Assembly: GCA_015501595.1 (NCBI GenBank)
Contig: JADNRX010000219.1
Location: 1-64,000 of the forward strand
From: Hymenopellis radicata
Taxonomy: Eukaryota; Basidiomycota; Agaricomycetes; Agaricales; Physalacriaceae
Direction of reading: 5' to 3'
Length of the DNA stretch: 64,000 nt
A program made the position numbers and the translations under genes. Shown here in pieces: positions 23,149 to 35,400 of this stretch (position 1 is its first letter; each line of letters begins with the position of its first letter). The notes below the pieces were generated by a model. It saw nothing but the letters and a program-made list of their open reading frames with translations, searched no databases and had not been told where the DNA came from.

Positions 23149-24250
23149 TAGAGACCTCAACGAGTTTCCGGATCACGCGGATACTCGGGTACTCGATCCG
23201 GCCGGGGTCTCGGCTACTCGACCCGTTTGATCCGCGGATCGATAACGGGTCGGATCAGAGAAGGATCACGAGTACAGCCTTGGAGGCACGAGTACTCGTC
23301 GCGAGTACTCGGTTTGACTCGCAATAATGTAGATATATATTTAACTCAATTTACAAATTTTTTCCAAGTTAAACGGGCCTTGGGTGGCCCAAATGAGCGT
23401 TCGCGTGAATTTCTGGTGAATTCCCACGGTCCGGCAAATGCCGACAGGCCGCGTAAGCGTGCGATCGGGTTGTTTTGCTTGCTTCTTACCATCACTACCA
23501 CCACCCAGAGTGCGACGATTGTCGCCTCTGCCGCTCTGACGATTGTCAGGCGGCCTTTGGGGTGTGTGTTTCCACCTTGGCTGCATGCCGGGTGGTGGAT
23601 CTGGGTCTCGGCTCTGTGCCGGCCCGCTGCTGCTGTCTTTGCGACAGCAGCAGAGGAGGACGACAACGACAACGAGGACGACGACTGGACGACGGACACC
23701 GGATGCCGGCATCACGACGATGCTGCACGCCACCGACGCGGATGAGGAGATCAACGACGCGTTCACGACAACGCGTCGTTGACAACACCAATGTCAAGAT
23801 GATGCGGCGATGGTGGCGGCGGTGGCGGATGGCGAGCCGAGGCAAGAACAGTGTTGGGTGAGTTTTTTTCTTCTTTTTCTTCATCAACTCCCATCCACCA
23901 CCACCATACACCACCACCACCACCACCATCACTCCCTTCATCACCCCATCACCCCCCCACTACCACCCTCAGTCCGTCCTCATGCACGGCTGAGTGTCCC
24001 CGTGCCATTGCCCGGGGATGCTCACCAGGCATGAATGACTTTGGGTGAATTTGAGGGGGCTGATCCGCGTGATCCGTTGATAATCCGGATCGTGCGGGAG
24101 TACTTGCAAACCTCGCGAGTACTCGACTCGTTTGACTCGCGAGTCAACGCGGGTCGAGTCAGACGCGGATCGCGGATCGAGGCTTTTGGCCTCGAGTACT
24201 CGCCTCACGGATCGCGAGTCAGACCCGGATCTGACTCGTTGAGGTCTCTA
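23149..24250. mobile_element. Non-autonomous hAT, TAGAGACC family, copy 2
   Basis: Ends TAGAGACCTCAACGAGT inverted with a perfect 8-bp duplication AGATGATG (23141-23148 and 24251-24258). It is collinear with the copy at 16735-17819 but in the opposite orientation, including the subterminal ACTCG arrays, the inner GACGATTGTC block and the hairpin module. Confidence 0.9.
23981..24033. repeat. Hairpin module, copy 5
   Basis: 53-nt palindrome preceded by CCACCACCAC-rich sequence and CTCAGTCCG. It lies 217 bp from the right end of the element at 23149-24250. Confidence 0.8.
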
Positions 24251-27200
24251 AGATGATGGACTTGCGGCGGCTGAGAACAGTAGGGTTCGCGTCCAGCACG
24301 AGATACCACGCAAAGCCGACACCATCTTCCAACCATGGGCCCACAAAACCCCACGGTTGGGTGTCGTGTCATGATCATGGTGGCGCTGAATGTCATCGTT
24401 CACCAAGAGCAGAATTAAAGCAAAAATGAAAATGTACCGCGCAATGCTGCCGGCCTGCAGACAGAGAAACGTCCAAGTCTCTTGTAGTCTGTCGCTCGAT
24501 GCCAGCTCTGGAGTCGAGGACGCATCTCCTGGCATATGCGGCTGCGCGGGCGTCCAAAGGTGTCGTAGCAGCGGGACATGACATTGGTGTTGTGCGACGC
24601 TACGGAGGACGGCACAGCAAGAGAAGGAGGAAAAGATGATAGGAGTGCAAGCGCGGCTTGCATCGCTTGGTTCGCTGTAGTTGGTGGCGGTGTAGTAAGT
24701 ACAGGTCGTGGTGGGTCGAACGGGAAATATGAACACGCACACAATGTTGACGTGGCGCCTAGCACCGGCACCGAGCTCAGATTTGAACAAGGACTCGGGG
24801 CCTTGTTGGAGGCATCCTAGACGCCGTTAGAAGTAAGAGATAAGAGATTTAAATGAAAATAAGCACACACCTGCAATGCTGTCCGTCGGGCTATAGCGTT
24901 GCGAGATACCGACTGCCCAAGTCGACGGCGACGCCCCTAAAGGTTGTGCTGCCTGTCTTGACAGGGCTTACGCGGCTGACTGATGAGCCAGCAGACGAGA
25001 CGGGGATATGAGGGAGGACGGCGACGACGAGACAACGGATGGTGGTGGTAAAAGGGTAAGGATCAAGCACTGTTCGGATCGTCGGGCCTGGTATCCGGTG
25101 CACCGTTCAACGCGCTGTAGACGTTGAACGATAGTATAAGGCGGCCTGAAAATACAAGGTGTATGATCAAGTAAGGTCAGTTAACGTCTGATGAAAATGG
25201 TTCGTCAAGCAACTTACTGTGCAGTATACTAAACTCCATCTACGGTTGACAAGTAGGTGTATTACCTTCTTGTCAGCCAAAAAAAACAGCCAAAAAATAA
25301 AATACTCTAAACTACGTTGGGAACCCGTTCCGCCATATGTGAAGTCTTAATTCGCCTCCGTCGTGGTGCTGGAGGCTGGAGACTGTAATGGTATACTATC
25401 TATGTAAGCTTAATCCCATGTTTGCGTGCAGTATTATTCATAAAAAATTATTGCAGCACATAATATAGCTACACTGCATGATATTCCGATGCTCAAATTA
25501 CCACTCCGAGCCCGTCGTCGCCGTCCCGAGCGTCGTCGAGCTTGTTCTGTTCGTGATCGGATGACCGATCCGAACCATCCGGACAGTGATCGAAGTCGTC
25601 AACTCTCCTTCCTACCACCACCATGTTCCTCATCTCGACGCCTCATACCCTGAAATGCCTCCTGCACCTGTTCGCTGTCCTCTTCCGCTCTGGACCACGA
25701 GCAGGACGAAAACAACCCGAAAATCACCCGCCGCGTAAGCCCAAGACGACTGGCAGCAGTAGATCGAAACGGCGACTTGAAAGTTCGGATTCTTTACCAT
25801 TGATACTTATGCTCTACCCCCCCAACGACCGACTCGCACCCCAGCGATGCGCCTTCGTGATGCGATTTTCGGAGCTCCAGGCTTTGTTGCCATCATGCTA
25901 TTTTCCTCCTCGTTTTCTTGGATGACGAGATGAGCCTATGCAGCCCCGGTGGGTCTCACTCGTCCACAGCACTCCTCTTCCTATATTTTCCTCCTCCTAG
26001 ACCGTTGCTCACTGGGCCCTGCCACGATCGAACCCCACCGCAAGCTACGCCAGCAAGACTGACACGTCACAAATGGGGCCGCAAATCAACGAGACGACGG
26101 CGGCAATGGCCGCCTTTCCACAGGGGAAAGAGATCAACGGCGCGCAAGACGAGAAGGCAGAAGCAAGGAAAACTTGCGCAGAACGAGTTGCTGCCCATTC
26201 TGCAGGTGCGTTTCCCAGTTTATTCTCATTCAGTCGACTCATTAAGACATTATTTAGCCCTTTTTCTTACTGTTCCAGGCGCGCGAGTCCTATTCACGCT
26301 GTAAGTGCCGCTATTTTATTCGCCGCTGTCAACCTAATGTTCTGCCAGCTGGAATCGCCCCTCCGCCTCCAAGAACTGCCGAACAATTCCCTCTGACGGC
26401 ATGTACACCATCCCCTCGACACCGCCGAAGCGCAAAGTTTTTCGTCCCTGACGAATACTCCTACGACACGTACTTCTCGAGGTCGCCTGCTCATATGGCG
26501 TTAACACCGAGATCCACCCCATGGGCCCGACGACGTGCAACCCAACGTCTTGCATGCATTACTTCGCATATTCGTCTTCCTATTATCCCGGTTTCTTGTG
26601 TGTCTGTGGGCCTGCAAGTGCGTCATTTCTGTTCGGTTTTGCTCTACCTGACCACTTCCATGATGGTTCCTCACCACTCGACTGCCGTGATTTAGACGAG
26701 CGCCATTAACTGCAAATGGGTGCATCCGCCAAGCACACAATGGCGGGACGCCTCAACGACGACTTGGGGGCTCGGATCCGCGAACAGCTTCAAGACGACT
26801 GCATCGTGTTGTACATATGCTTTTCTATTATGCTCATTCATACTCCTGCCGACTAATACCATTCCAGAACTATGGGACAATACTGCTATGAGTTTGTGTC
26901 CCGACCAACGTCCGACTTTCGGATCCAGACAGCAAAATGATGGCCGCAATTTCGAACGGGGTATGGCGCACGCACCTTTGTGCGCTGCGTTGCCTTGACG
27001 AAATCCTTTTCCTGTTGTGGGTCAATGCACTTTTGTATTCAGTCGGAAATCTCAGGCTTGATGGCAGCCTGTGACGGCCTTGTGCTCATAACGCGCCTGC
27101 TAGAGGTATGTAAATCAGCTGGATCTCACTTGAGATAATGAGCCAAAACCTAAGTAACTAGAGTCAATTTAGCATACCCTTGGTTCAGACAGGAAGTTTG

Positions 27201-27316
27201 TCATGACTTGAGTAGGCTTAAGATGGCACAAGTTGTCCTGAGATAAGACCAGCCTAGCAAAATGGCTCAAGATAACTTGAGGTAACTTGAGGTATCTCAA
27301 GTTAGCCAGACCACCT

Positions 27317-27905
27317 CTAGACATTTTTTGCTGTGAATGGTGTCTGGAGTTAGCATGAGGCCAAAGCCCGTTTCGTGATGGTCGTCGCCGGGGTCAGCGC
27401 CCATCGCGATTAAATCTTCGCGTATGGCCTGCAGCTTTGCGAGGTGGGTCTTGACGTCGCTATTCTCTGCGCAACGTTCGTCCTGAAGCTTCCGTCGCAG
27501 GTCAACAACCATCATCTGCGAACGTTTCTCGAACTCAGCTTTTACCCTTGCCCACATCTTCGCCGCCGTCGTCTCCCCCTTCACCTTGAGGAACAATGCA
27601 TCCGGAATCGTCGCCGCGATGCCCTGCTTCACGATAGCCTGCTCCGACCTCCAAACTCTCTCCTTCAACTCCCACTTGTCGATGGCATCCTGCTCCGCCG
27701 TCGTAACGGCCTGCGGATCTGCGGGAACCGGCTTCGCGCCAGCTGGACTCGTCGTCGCGAGCTCCAGGTGGTGTCCGAATGCTGCAGCATCGGCTGCGAA
27801 CACAAATCGATCGCGATACAGGACGTAGTTGGAGCCGTCGGCCTTGCACATCGGGAGACGGATGAACAGCTCGCTCAGCTGCTTGATGTTGGTGTTGGCG
27901 GACAT
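27317..27905 (-). pseudogene. Copia Gag, N-terminal part
   Basis: Begins MSANTNIKQLSELFIRLP at 27905 and contains the usual Copia-gag pattern: an opening GSNYVLYRDRF, an acidic middle, WELKERVWRSEQA, then ATTIP-type (AATIPDALFLKV), MWARVKAEFEKRSQMM and LQDERC. These are hallmarks of the UBN2/retrotran-gag fold that forms the virus-like particle. The frame leaves gag in or just after LIAMGADPGDDHH and runs into inserted DNA. The rest of the protein is at 20634-21895. Confidence 0.85.
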
Positions 27906-27978
27906 AGCGATGGTTTAAACGAGCGGGATAGTGGCGATGTGTACGGGTTTGAATTAGGCACGGGCGGGGCCCATAACC

Positions 27979-28404
27979 TGTGAGATAGATAGAATATTTG
28001 CTGAGGAGGCGGGGACTGCAAGGGCGAACTGAACTACATTACTGTACTATTACGATCGTAGGTTTAGTCGGACCAGAATTTTTGACCAAAATTAATTCGA
28101 AAAAAATCTGAATAATCAAAAGAAAATTCCTGGCACTGCCCGTTTTTTTGGGCTGTGACCTGTGACCGAACCTACGATCGTAATAGTACAGTATACTACG
28201 AAAATACAAGCTTTTATACAATAACGAGACCACGAACACGGTAAGTACGCGAAGAGGTGAACTAAACAAGTGAGAGCCATTGGTAAGCAATTGAGTCCAT
28301 ATATAGATGGTGGATCACAGAGTGACTTCGTGGATCCACGAGAAAAGGCGTGTCACGTCGACGCGCCGAGCGGTCCTGCGATCCAGACGGCTTGACTTCC
28401 AACA
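27979..28404 (-). repeat. Copia 5' LTR, with a MITE inside
   Basis: 426 bp: the 274-bp LTR plus a 150-bp TA-flanked MITE. Apart from the MITE it differs from the left LTR at only a few positions, most of them near the start, which suggests recent insertion. Confidence 0.9.
28042..28191. mobile_element. TA-flanked MITE, variant C, in the Copia LTR
   Basis: 150 bp bounded by TA (28040-28041, 28192-28193), with inverted ends CTGTACTATTACGATCGTAG. The empty site is seen in the left LTR (ACATTATACTACG at about 20331), which proves insertion. Confidence 0.92.
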
Positions 28405-28409
28405 GGAGA

Positions 28410-28634
28410 TCCGAGTGCGCATTTACAGCTTGATCGGCCGTAAGCGCGCGTCAACGTCGCCGGGGGTTGTTAATGGCCGCTTCATTTCAGGACACTCGGC
28501 GCTTCTTCCTACTACTGGGATGATTTGTGATTCCGTGTCCATTCCGATATGACAGCCTTGCTGTAGTTGTACACATCGAGAAAGGCTGTGTATCCCAGCT
28601 GCCGCCGTAGAACGCACGCATGGCGATGTAAGTA
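28410..28634 (-). other. TM4'-TM3' spacer with a coding-like relic
   Basis: Part of the left duplication arm. The minus strand reads AFYGGSWDTQPFSMCTTTA, which looks like a secreted or ectodomain exon, but stops interrupt it and no matching gene was found in the right arm. No gene is called. Confidence 0.3.
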
Positions 28635-28878
28635 CTGTAGCGTTTCGACCGTAACTTCACAGCCTGTGACCCGTTATGGTCTGAAGTTACAGCGAACAGC
28701 TTCACAGACCCTTAAATTGCCTTATTTGGACAGTCCCGCCTATGGCGGGACCTGAAATTTCCTTATTTGGAGGCTCGTGCCTGGCCAAAGTGGTCTGTGA
28801 CCCGTTATGATGTATATATAGCTTCACTTCAAAGACCTCTGTGACCCGTTATGTGAATTTGCGGTCGAAACGCTACAG
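28635..28878. mobile_element. TA-flanked MITE, variant D
   Basis: 244 bp bounded by TA (28633-28634, 28879-28880), with inverted ends CTGTAGCGTTTCGACCGTAA. The interior carries GTGACCCGTTATG three times. It shares the CTGTA..TTTCGACCGTAA end with copies A and B but has a different interior. Confidence 0.9.
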
Positions 28879-28880
28879 TA

Positions 28881-29417
28881 CATCTTCCTCCGACCATCGC
28901 GCACTTCCTAGTGGAAGGTACTTATACTCTTCTCATGGTGCGTACTAGCTGTCAAGGGCGTCTCTCGAGTGCCATCATCGTCAGATTCGACTCCACCTCC
29001 CAGTCTCGAACTTGCACAGCGTTCAGATTCGTACATGCTGCCTTATCCCGCTGTTGGAAGAGCCGGTCAGTAGGATAGACCATGTTCGAAGGTTCTCATG
29101 CTGCTCTCCAAAGACTTTCAGGACATAAATCGGGTCGAGATATTATAGAACAGCACAGAAATGGAAAGGGCATAAGTATGGTACATGGTAGGAAGGGGAA
29201 GGCTAAGGTGATGCATGGAGAGATAGCGCAAGGGACAACAAAGCAAGGACGTGATAGCAGTGTACACAGCGAAAGCGTATGGAGTGGAGGCATAGTATGT
29301 GTGGGGGAAAATATACGATCAAGGGAAATGACAAGCCTCCTTTAAAGGAGGCAGAAGGTGTTCGACACCTCTTATACATCGTTCAAGGGAGATACTAGAT
29401 ACGACATCAGTCGGTTG
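28881..29417. other. Intergenic DNA downstream of TM3'
   Basis: No gene is supported. An 87-codon plus-strand frame at 29082-29345 has no recognisable motif. The interval corresponds to the TM3-TM4 spacer of the right arm (60246-61493). Confidence 0.5.
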
Positions 29418-32400
29418 TTATTGAGAGATGATAGAGCCATCCATACCTTGGAGCTGCACGTTGGAAGTCCAGCGGCCAGACGCCGTGTTGTTGAATCTTC
29501 TCAAGGTTCTCTGACGGTGGAGTCTCCAGCACCACATCTTTCCAAGGTAAGTCATACTGGCGATGACCGCGATCGCCAGCACTGGAAGCGCGGTTAGTCT
29601 TTGCGCTGTGTCACGAATCGCCTTCCTCGTGACCTAGCGCCCCTTCCTTTTTCACTAATAAGGGCGCGCTAGAGTCTCCGGGCCACTCCATTATCACACT
29701 CCAGTGTTATCATGCTCTAACATCGTCATGTGTCAAGCGGTCCGGGTCCCGGTCCGGAAGTGCCGAGATGCCGGTTAGTGAGTCGTCTGGATTTTGGCCC
29801 ATGGGCCAAAATCTATCCACTGCTAAGTCATGTGACCACCTCATGACTCCAGATGATCTGATTGGTATTCCCACTTAGTCTCTTCAAAACAGACGCTATA
29901 TACACGATCGATTTTTATAATGTGAGGTTGATCGATGTGTATAGAGTCTGTCGATTAAGTTGGGGCCTGTACCGTGATTGTGATTATTATGTAAGTCACC
30001 CGAATCGGGCGACACATATTTTTCTTCATCTACCGCCACCACTGCGACTACTTCCACTCCTCTCGACTACTCATGGTGCCTTCAACGACAAGCGGACATC
30101 GGTATTGGAGAGATAAACATCTATCTGCGAGAAAGCCTTATATGGGGTGCAGCATCACGCTGTTTGCTGGCATGCAATGTAGACGGGTGCGCTACTCTTA
30201 CACTTTAAGTTTAAATGCTTCAGGATGTATAGGTGACCATACTTTCAACAACATGGAGACTGCGAGGCAACTGCGAGCACAACGACACACGACTGCGAGG
30301 CCACTTCGAGCACGACGACCCGGCTCAGCAAGCACAACGACACGGCGGGTAACTGCGACCACGACAACGCGAGCAGTACAAGCACGACGGGCACGCGACC
30401 ACGACGACACGGGCACTGCGCGCATGGTGACGCAACTACCAGGACGCGGCGACTCGGATATGGCGAGTGGGACACGGCGACCTCCAGCTCATGGCACAGC
30501 AACAATCAGAATCTTTGCATCCACGCGCCGCAACAACGCAGGTATCACTTGCACTGCCCACTATATGTATCAGGAGGAATGGGACGGTCCTGAAGACTTA
30601 GAAGTACCGGACTAGACTTCCAGACACGATATATAGTACTGTAATAGCTGTAATACGGACAGGGCAGGGATAATTACTTATTTTATTGCTCACCTTCACT
30701 GCCGACGTCGAATTCGAATGAGCATCTATTCTTGCCTCTTACACAGCGTGCAGACCCGAAAAGTGAGGTTGCCGACGCCTCATCCCGCCCCCTAATCCTT
30801 CTGCTTTTTTTGCGCGGGTGACGAATGTGTCGGGCCCGAGCTGGGCACAGGCCGCATGGGCCGTATGCAGCGACGACGAGCGCGAGCTCGACTCTCCGCG
30901 CCTGGCTAAGCTTACGTGACCTTCCTTAAATGGGCAACTTATGTAATAGGCCCAATCGCGGTACACACCCCCACTTAAACACTAGACTAATTCCCACTGT
31001 CTATTGTTCCATCCTAGGTCTTCCCATTGTTCGTACAGCCACAGACTCTATATACATATACGCAGCCCTTGTAGATAGTTCCCCACTCTGTCCTCCTTTG
31101 TCTCCGTACTACACAGTTCCCTCTGTACTACGTCGAGCTAGCACAGCGTCCTCTACGCTTTATCATCTATCATTCTTATCGCATCTCTATTCTCCCGCTC
31201 CTCTAGTCGCGGCCCTAGCGGTCTTGTGCTCACGTGGTCACTGTTCTTGACATTAGGACAGAGTCTACTACGCTCGCCCCGCGTATGTCCTGCACCAAGG
31301 ACTCTTGCACTGCCGACTACGATCATCTCCCCGATTGCCCACGTCGTCCCCGAACTACCAAGCTTACCTTGAAGAAGGCATCTCCTGGTGAGAGAATCCT
31401 AGATAACCACGCCGCCTTCTGCTTGCACCTCCCCATAGTTGCACAATATCGGCAGTACCTGCGCCGAGATCAACGTGATCAACGTTCCCACCCATACCGT
31501 CGACCACCTCCTACCTTCATCCCCGCCAAATACACCTCTGCATAAACCCCCTTCGTCACCACGTCTTTCTCAGCCCCGCAGTACGTCACTGCCGCTGATC
31601 TCACAGATCCAAGACCTCTCCCCACCTCTATTATCGGCATCAACAACCTACGCTATTTCGATATCAAGGGTGTCGGCAATCGAGAGATCAGATTCCACAC
31701 CTCGACCAATCCCGACGAACGAGTAGGGTGGTACTACAGAGCGAACCCAGAAAAGTCTTATTTCATCGAACTCCATCATCTTCCCGATCCACCTAGTGAC
31801 GACGAAGAGCAGGATACCCAAGCTGAGTCTGCCCTTACACAGCAATTAGCCACTGCCCTAGCTCCCCTTGCAGCATCTGGACATCGTATAGGGCGATCCC
31901 CTGCTCTCTCTCGCATCACAACTCCCGTTGTAACCTCATCATTACCCCTTGCACCTGAACCCCCCGTCGTCCATACACCGTTTGACGACGACGAAGACGA
32001 CGACGAAGACGACGAAAACCCCTCAGATAACGAGAACCCAGAATCTCCTGATCGCACTACCCGATCTCCTCCACCGTCTCCATCACCGCCCCCATCTCCA
32101 TCGCCGTCACCACCACCCGCTGCTATCGCTGTCATCCCTCGACCAATGTCTCGCTCAGATCGCGGTAACAAACCCAAGCCCTTCAATGGCGACCGCGGCC
32201 AGTCGCGCCTCTTCATCCAAGAGCTCAACTAGAGCATGCCACGAGTCTAAACCCGGGTCCGGCGGGTCGAGTTTGCGCGAGTTTGCATATCTGAAGTCCG
32301 GACTTGCGACTTGTCTCAAACTCGCGAGTCGCGGGTCTAAAACTCGCGAGTTTGCGAGTTTTTGACGAGTTTTGAGCTATAACCCACTCATATCCCCTTC

Positions 32401-35400
32401 AACTGAGGTCAAACTAGTGCAAACATCATCTCTATAGCCTATTGCAACTCTATTGGATCATATTCATATGTATAACACAGTTTATATGCATAACATTATA
32501 TATTAACTGACTACCGGAACCTGCGCAAGTACTTGTGAAATGCTCCAACTCCAAACCTGCGACTTGTGCGAACCCGGGTCGCGAGTCGCGAGTCGCAGGT
32601 TACCTGCGGGTTACCTGCGCTGGCCGAAACTCGTGGCATGCTCTAAGCTCAATAATTTCCTCCGTCTCAACACTGCCAACTACACCACGGAGGCTGACAA
32701 AGTCTCCTTCTTCTTCACTTGCTTCGAACGAGAGACCACTGCAGGCGAGTGGGCCTCAAATGGAATGGAAGCCTACGACGAAGAGCAGCTCACCACGTTC
32801 ACTGGTACGAAGGTCTGGAGTACGATCGCTAACTGCATCACCCAGTTCAACAATGCCTTTGGTGCTCTTGACCCCACCACTGCTGCTCGCAATGACCTCG
32901 ACTCTCTTCGTCAACGAGGAGACTTTGCGCGCATTGACGCGTTTATGACCCGTTTCGAGACCCTGGCGATGAAGTCCAAGTACGAAGACGCCGCCCTCAT
33001 CCACTTCTTTAAACAGGGCATTCATCACGAACTTCGCACCATCATCGCCGATCAACACCCCCAGCCCACTACCCTTGCAGAGTGGAAGACTCGAGTTGTC
33101 AACCTGGAGAACTCCCGTGCCGCTTTGAGGGCCGAGTCGTCCACTCGGTACTATCCTTCGCGCAACACCCAGTCCTCGCGCTCCAACAGCGCACCAGCCC
33201 AGGATATGGGTGTTCCTATGGATGTTGACGCGCAACGGCATTCCTCAGGTGCAAATTCCAGCTCTGATAGACTTACGAGACTGACCCCAATGGAAAGAGA
33301 ACGCCTTCGCCGCCAGGGCGCCTGCTTTAAATGCCGTCGACCTGGGCACATCTCTCGCGACTGCCCCGTCCGCGATCCAAGACCCAACTCCACCTCCCAA
33401 TCAGCTGGGCGATCCATCTGCAGCACTGACGTAGCTGCTGCTGATACCCCAGTTGCATCCACATCGACGGCGCAACTCGGCGAAATTCGCGACACGATCA
33501 AGGAACTGAGCGATGCGTTTAACCGCATGAGAGGGCTCCAGGGAGAAGAGAAGGCAGAGGCGGCCAATTATTTGAAAGATTTTGTTGCGCATTTGGATTT
33601 TTAGAGCACTCCCCCACTGCAACGTTGGGAGGAGTTGTACGATATACTGCTGGAAGTGCCGGGCGAAATAAATTTTCGGTTTTGTCATCCCTTTGTGAGC
33701 GTATTCATCCCTCAGAACTGCGGATGTCAGCAATCACAAGAAACCGACAGACACCCTCGCTCGTACTCCGAACCGAGTTCATCGGAAAACTATCCGGCTG
33801 GCAAATCGTTGCTCAAGCGCTCATTGACAGTGGCGCTGAAGGAATCATTATTAACAACAAATTCGCTGAACGACACCACTTCACTCTTCTTCCCGTTCCC
33901 ACTCCCTTCCCCGTTCGAAATGTTGATGGATCTGAGAATGTCATGGGCTACGTCACTCATTTTACTCTTCAACGTGCATGAATTTACAATCACGACCGCA
34001 CAGCACATCATGAAGAGGAGATTGAACTCTATGTCACCGACATTGGTGATCATGACGTGATCCTAGGGACTGACTGGCTTGATGAACACAACCCGAGATC
34101 GACTGGGCAGGTTCAGAGCTTCACTTTACACGGTGTCCGGCCTCTTGTATTCACCGGCCTGAGAAACCGGTCACCCATGTACGTGCCAAAGCTAAACAAA
34201 CCCCTGTCATTGCTCACACCCAACCTCACGACCCTCGACTGCACCACCGAGACTACGAAGTCAAGTGGAGCGACCCCATCCCAGGCGCGGTTGCTAAACC
34301 GGTACAGCGCCGTGCTGGAAGACGTTGTCCTGTTCGTGTTTTCAACCATATCCAAGTACCTGTTGTCCTTTTCACCGAAGATGAAGAGGAAGAGCTGGAT
34401 GTCGAACCAGTCTGGACGCAGGATGTCTTCGAACAGCATTACTACCATGACGATTATCCCCGACCTGCCTCCAAACCACCTGATCCCACCGACGTCCATA
34501 TCTGAGCCACATTCACGAACGCGCAGAAGTTAGCTGAAGCGGCTCAAGCGCAAGCTAAACCGGACAATCGTCCGCTCAAGGAGCGTGTTCCCTCTCCATA
34601 TCATGCCTTTCTCACCATCTTTGACAAGCGAACCTCCGAACGACTACCAGCGCATAGTTCTTGGGATCATGCCATCGATCTTAAACTGGACTTTGAGCCC
34701 AAGGCTTGCAAGACGTATCCTCTATCACCCGATGAGCAGCAGCAGCTGGACTCGTTCCTCGACGAGAACCTCAAGAAGGGGTATATCCGACCTTCGAAGT
34801 CGTCTATGGCGAGTCCTTTCTTCTTTGTTAAGAAAAAGGACGGATCATTGCGCCCCGTACAGGATTATCGAGAACTCAATAAAGGCACTGTCAAGAACGA
34901 GTATCCCCTTCCGCTCATCCCAGAGCTTATCGACAAACTCAAAGGCGCGCGTATCTTCTCCAAGATCGACCTACGTTGGGGTTATAACAACGTGCGTATG
35001 AAGGAAGGAGACGAGTGGAAGGGAGCCTTCAAGACCAACCGAGGACTCTTCGAGCCAACCGTCATGTTCTTCGGACTCATGAACTCTCCAGCGACCTTTC
35101 AGGCTATGATGAACAGCATTCTCAAGGATCTCATCGACTCCGGAAAAGTCGTCGTCTATATGGATGACATCTTGATCTTTACTGAGACGTTGGAAGAACA
35201 TCGGCGCATCGTACGGGAAGTCTTAAAATGACTCCAGGAGCATGACCTCTATGCGAAACCAGAGAAGTGCGTCTTTGAAGCTGAGTCCGTCGAGTTCTTG
35301 GGGCTTATCATCTCTCACAACACCCTCCGCATGGATCCCGTTAAAGTGTCGGGCGTCTCTCAGTGGCCGACCCCAAGACGAGTCAAAGACGTACAAGCAT

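Larger units (their letters stand above)
21897..27316. mobile_element. Large non-autonomous DNA element inside Copia gag
   Basis: The right end reads inward TAGAGGTGGTCTGGC, then CTTGAG/CTCAAG repeats. The left end is similar but diverged (AAGGTTACTGGCCTTGAGAT). A clear target duplication was not found, so the borders are approximate to about 10 bp. The interior contains a TAGAGACC-family hAT (23149-24250), low-complexity GTCCTCGTC repeats (22540-22900) and a segment shared with the 13058-16299 element. A coding-looking plus-strand stretch lies at 26040-26520 (for example MGPQINETTAAMAAF, SDGMYTIPSTPPKRKVF); its product is unknown. Confidence 0.55.
20271..28404 (-). mobile_element. Copia-type LTR element retaining only Gag
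   Basis: Flanked by a 5-bp duplication GGAGA (20266-20270 and 28405-28409). LTRs lie at 20271-20544 and 27979-28404. On the minus strand the polypurine tract CTTGAGGGGGAG adjoins the left LTR, so transcription runs right to left. The sequence next to the right LTR, GGTTATGGGCCCC, is the likely primer-binding region. Between the LTRs are only two halves of a gag gene separated by a 5.4-kb insertion; no protease, integrase, reverse transcriptase or RNase H was found. Removing the insertions leaves about 2.6 kb. Confidence 0.85.

Noticed and set aside
16922..24048. Recurring peptide CPRAIARG in several frames
   Set aside because: It is the translation of the palindromic hairpin module, not a protein motif.
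24248..24790. 180-codon minus-strand frame and its overlapping partners
   Set aside because: Several frames are open in the same stretch and none has recognisable motifs; it lies in mobile DNA.
30073..30615. 180-codon plus-strand frame
   Set aside because: Most of it is a tandem repeat of GCGAGCACGACGAC-like units inside a transposon insert; the frame is a by-product of the repeat.
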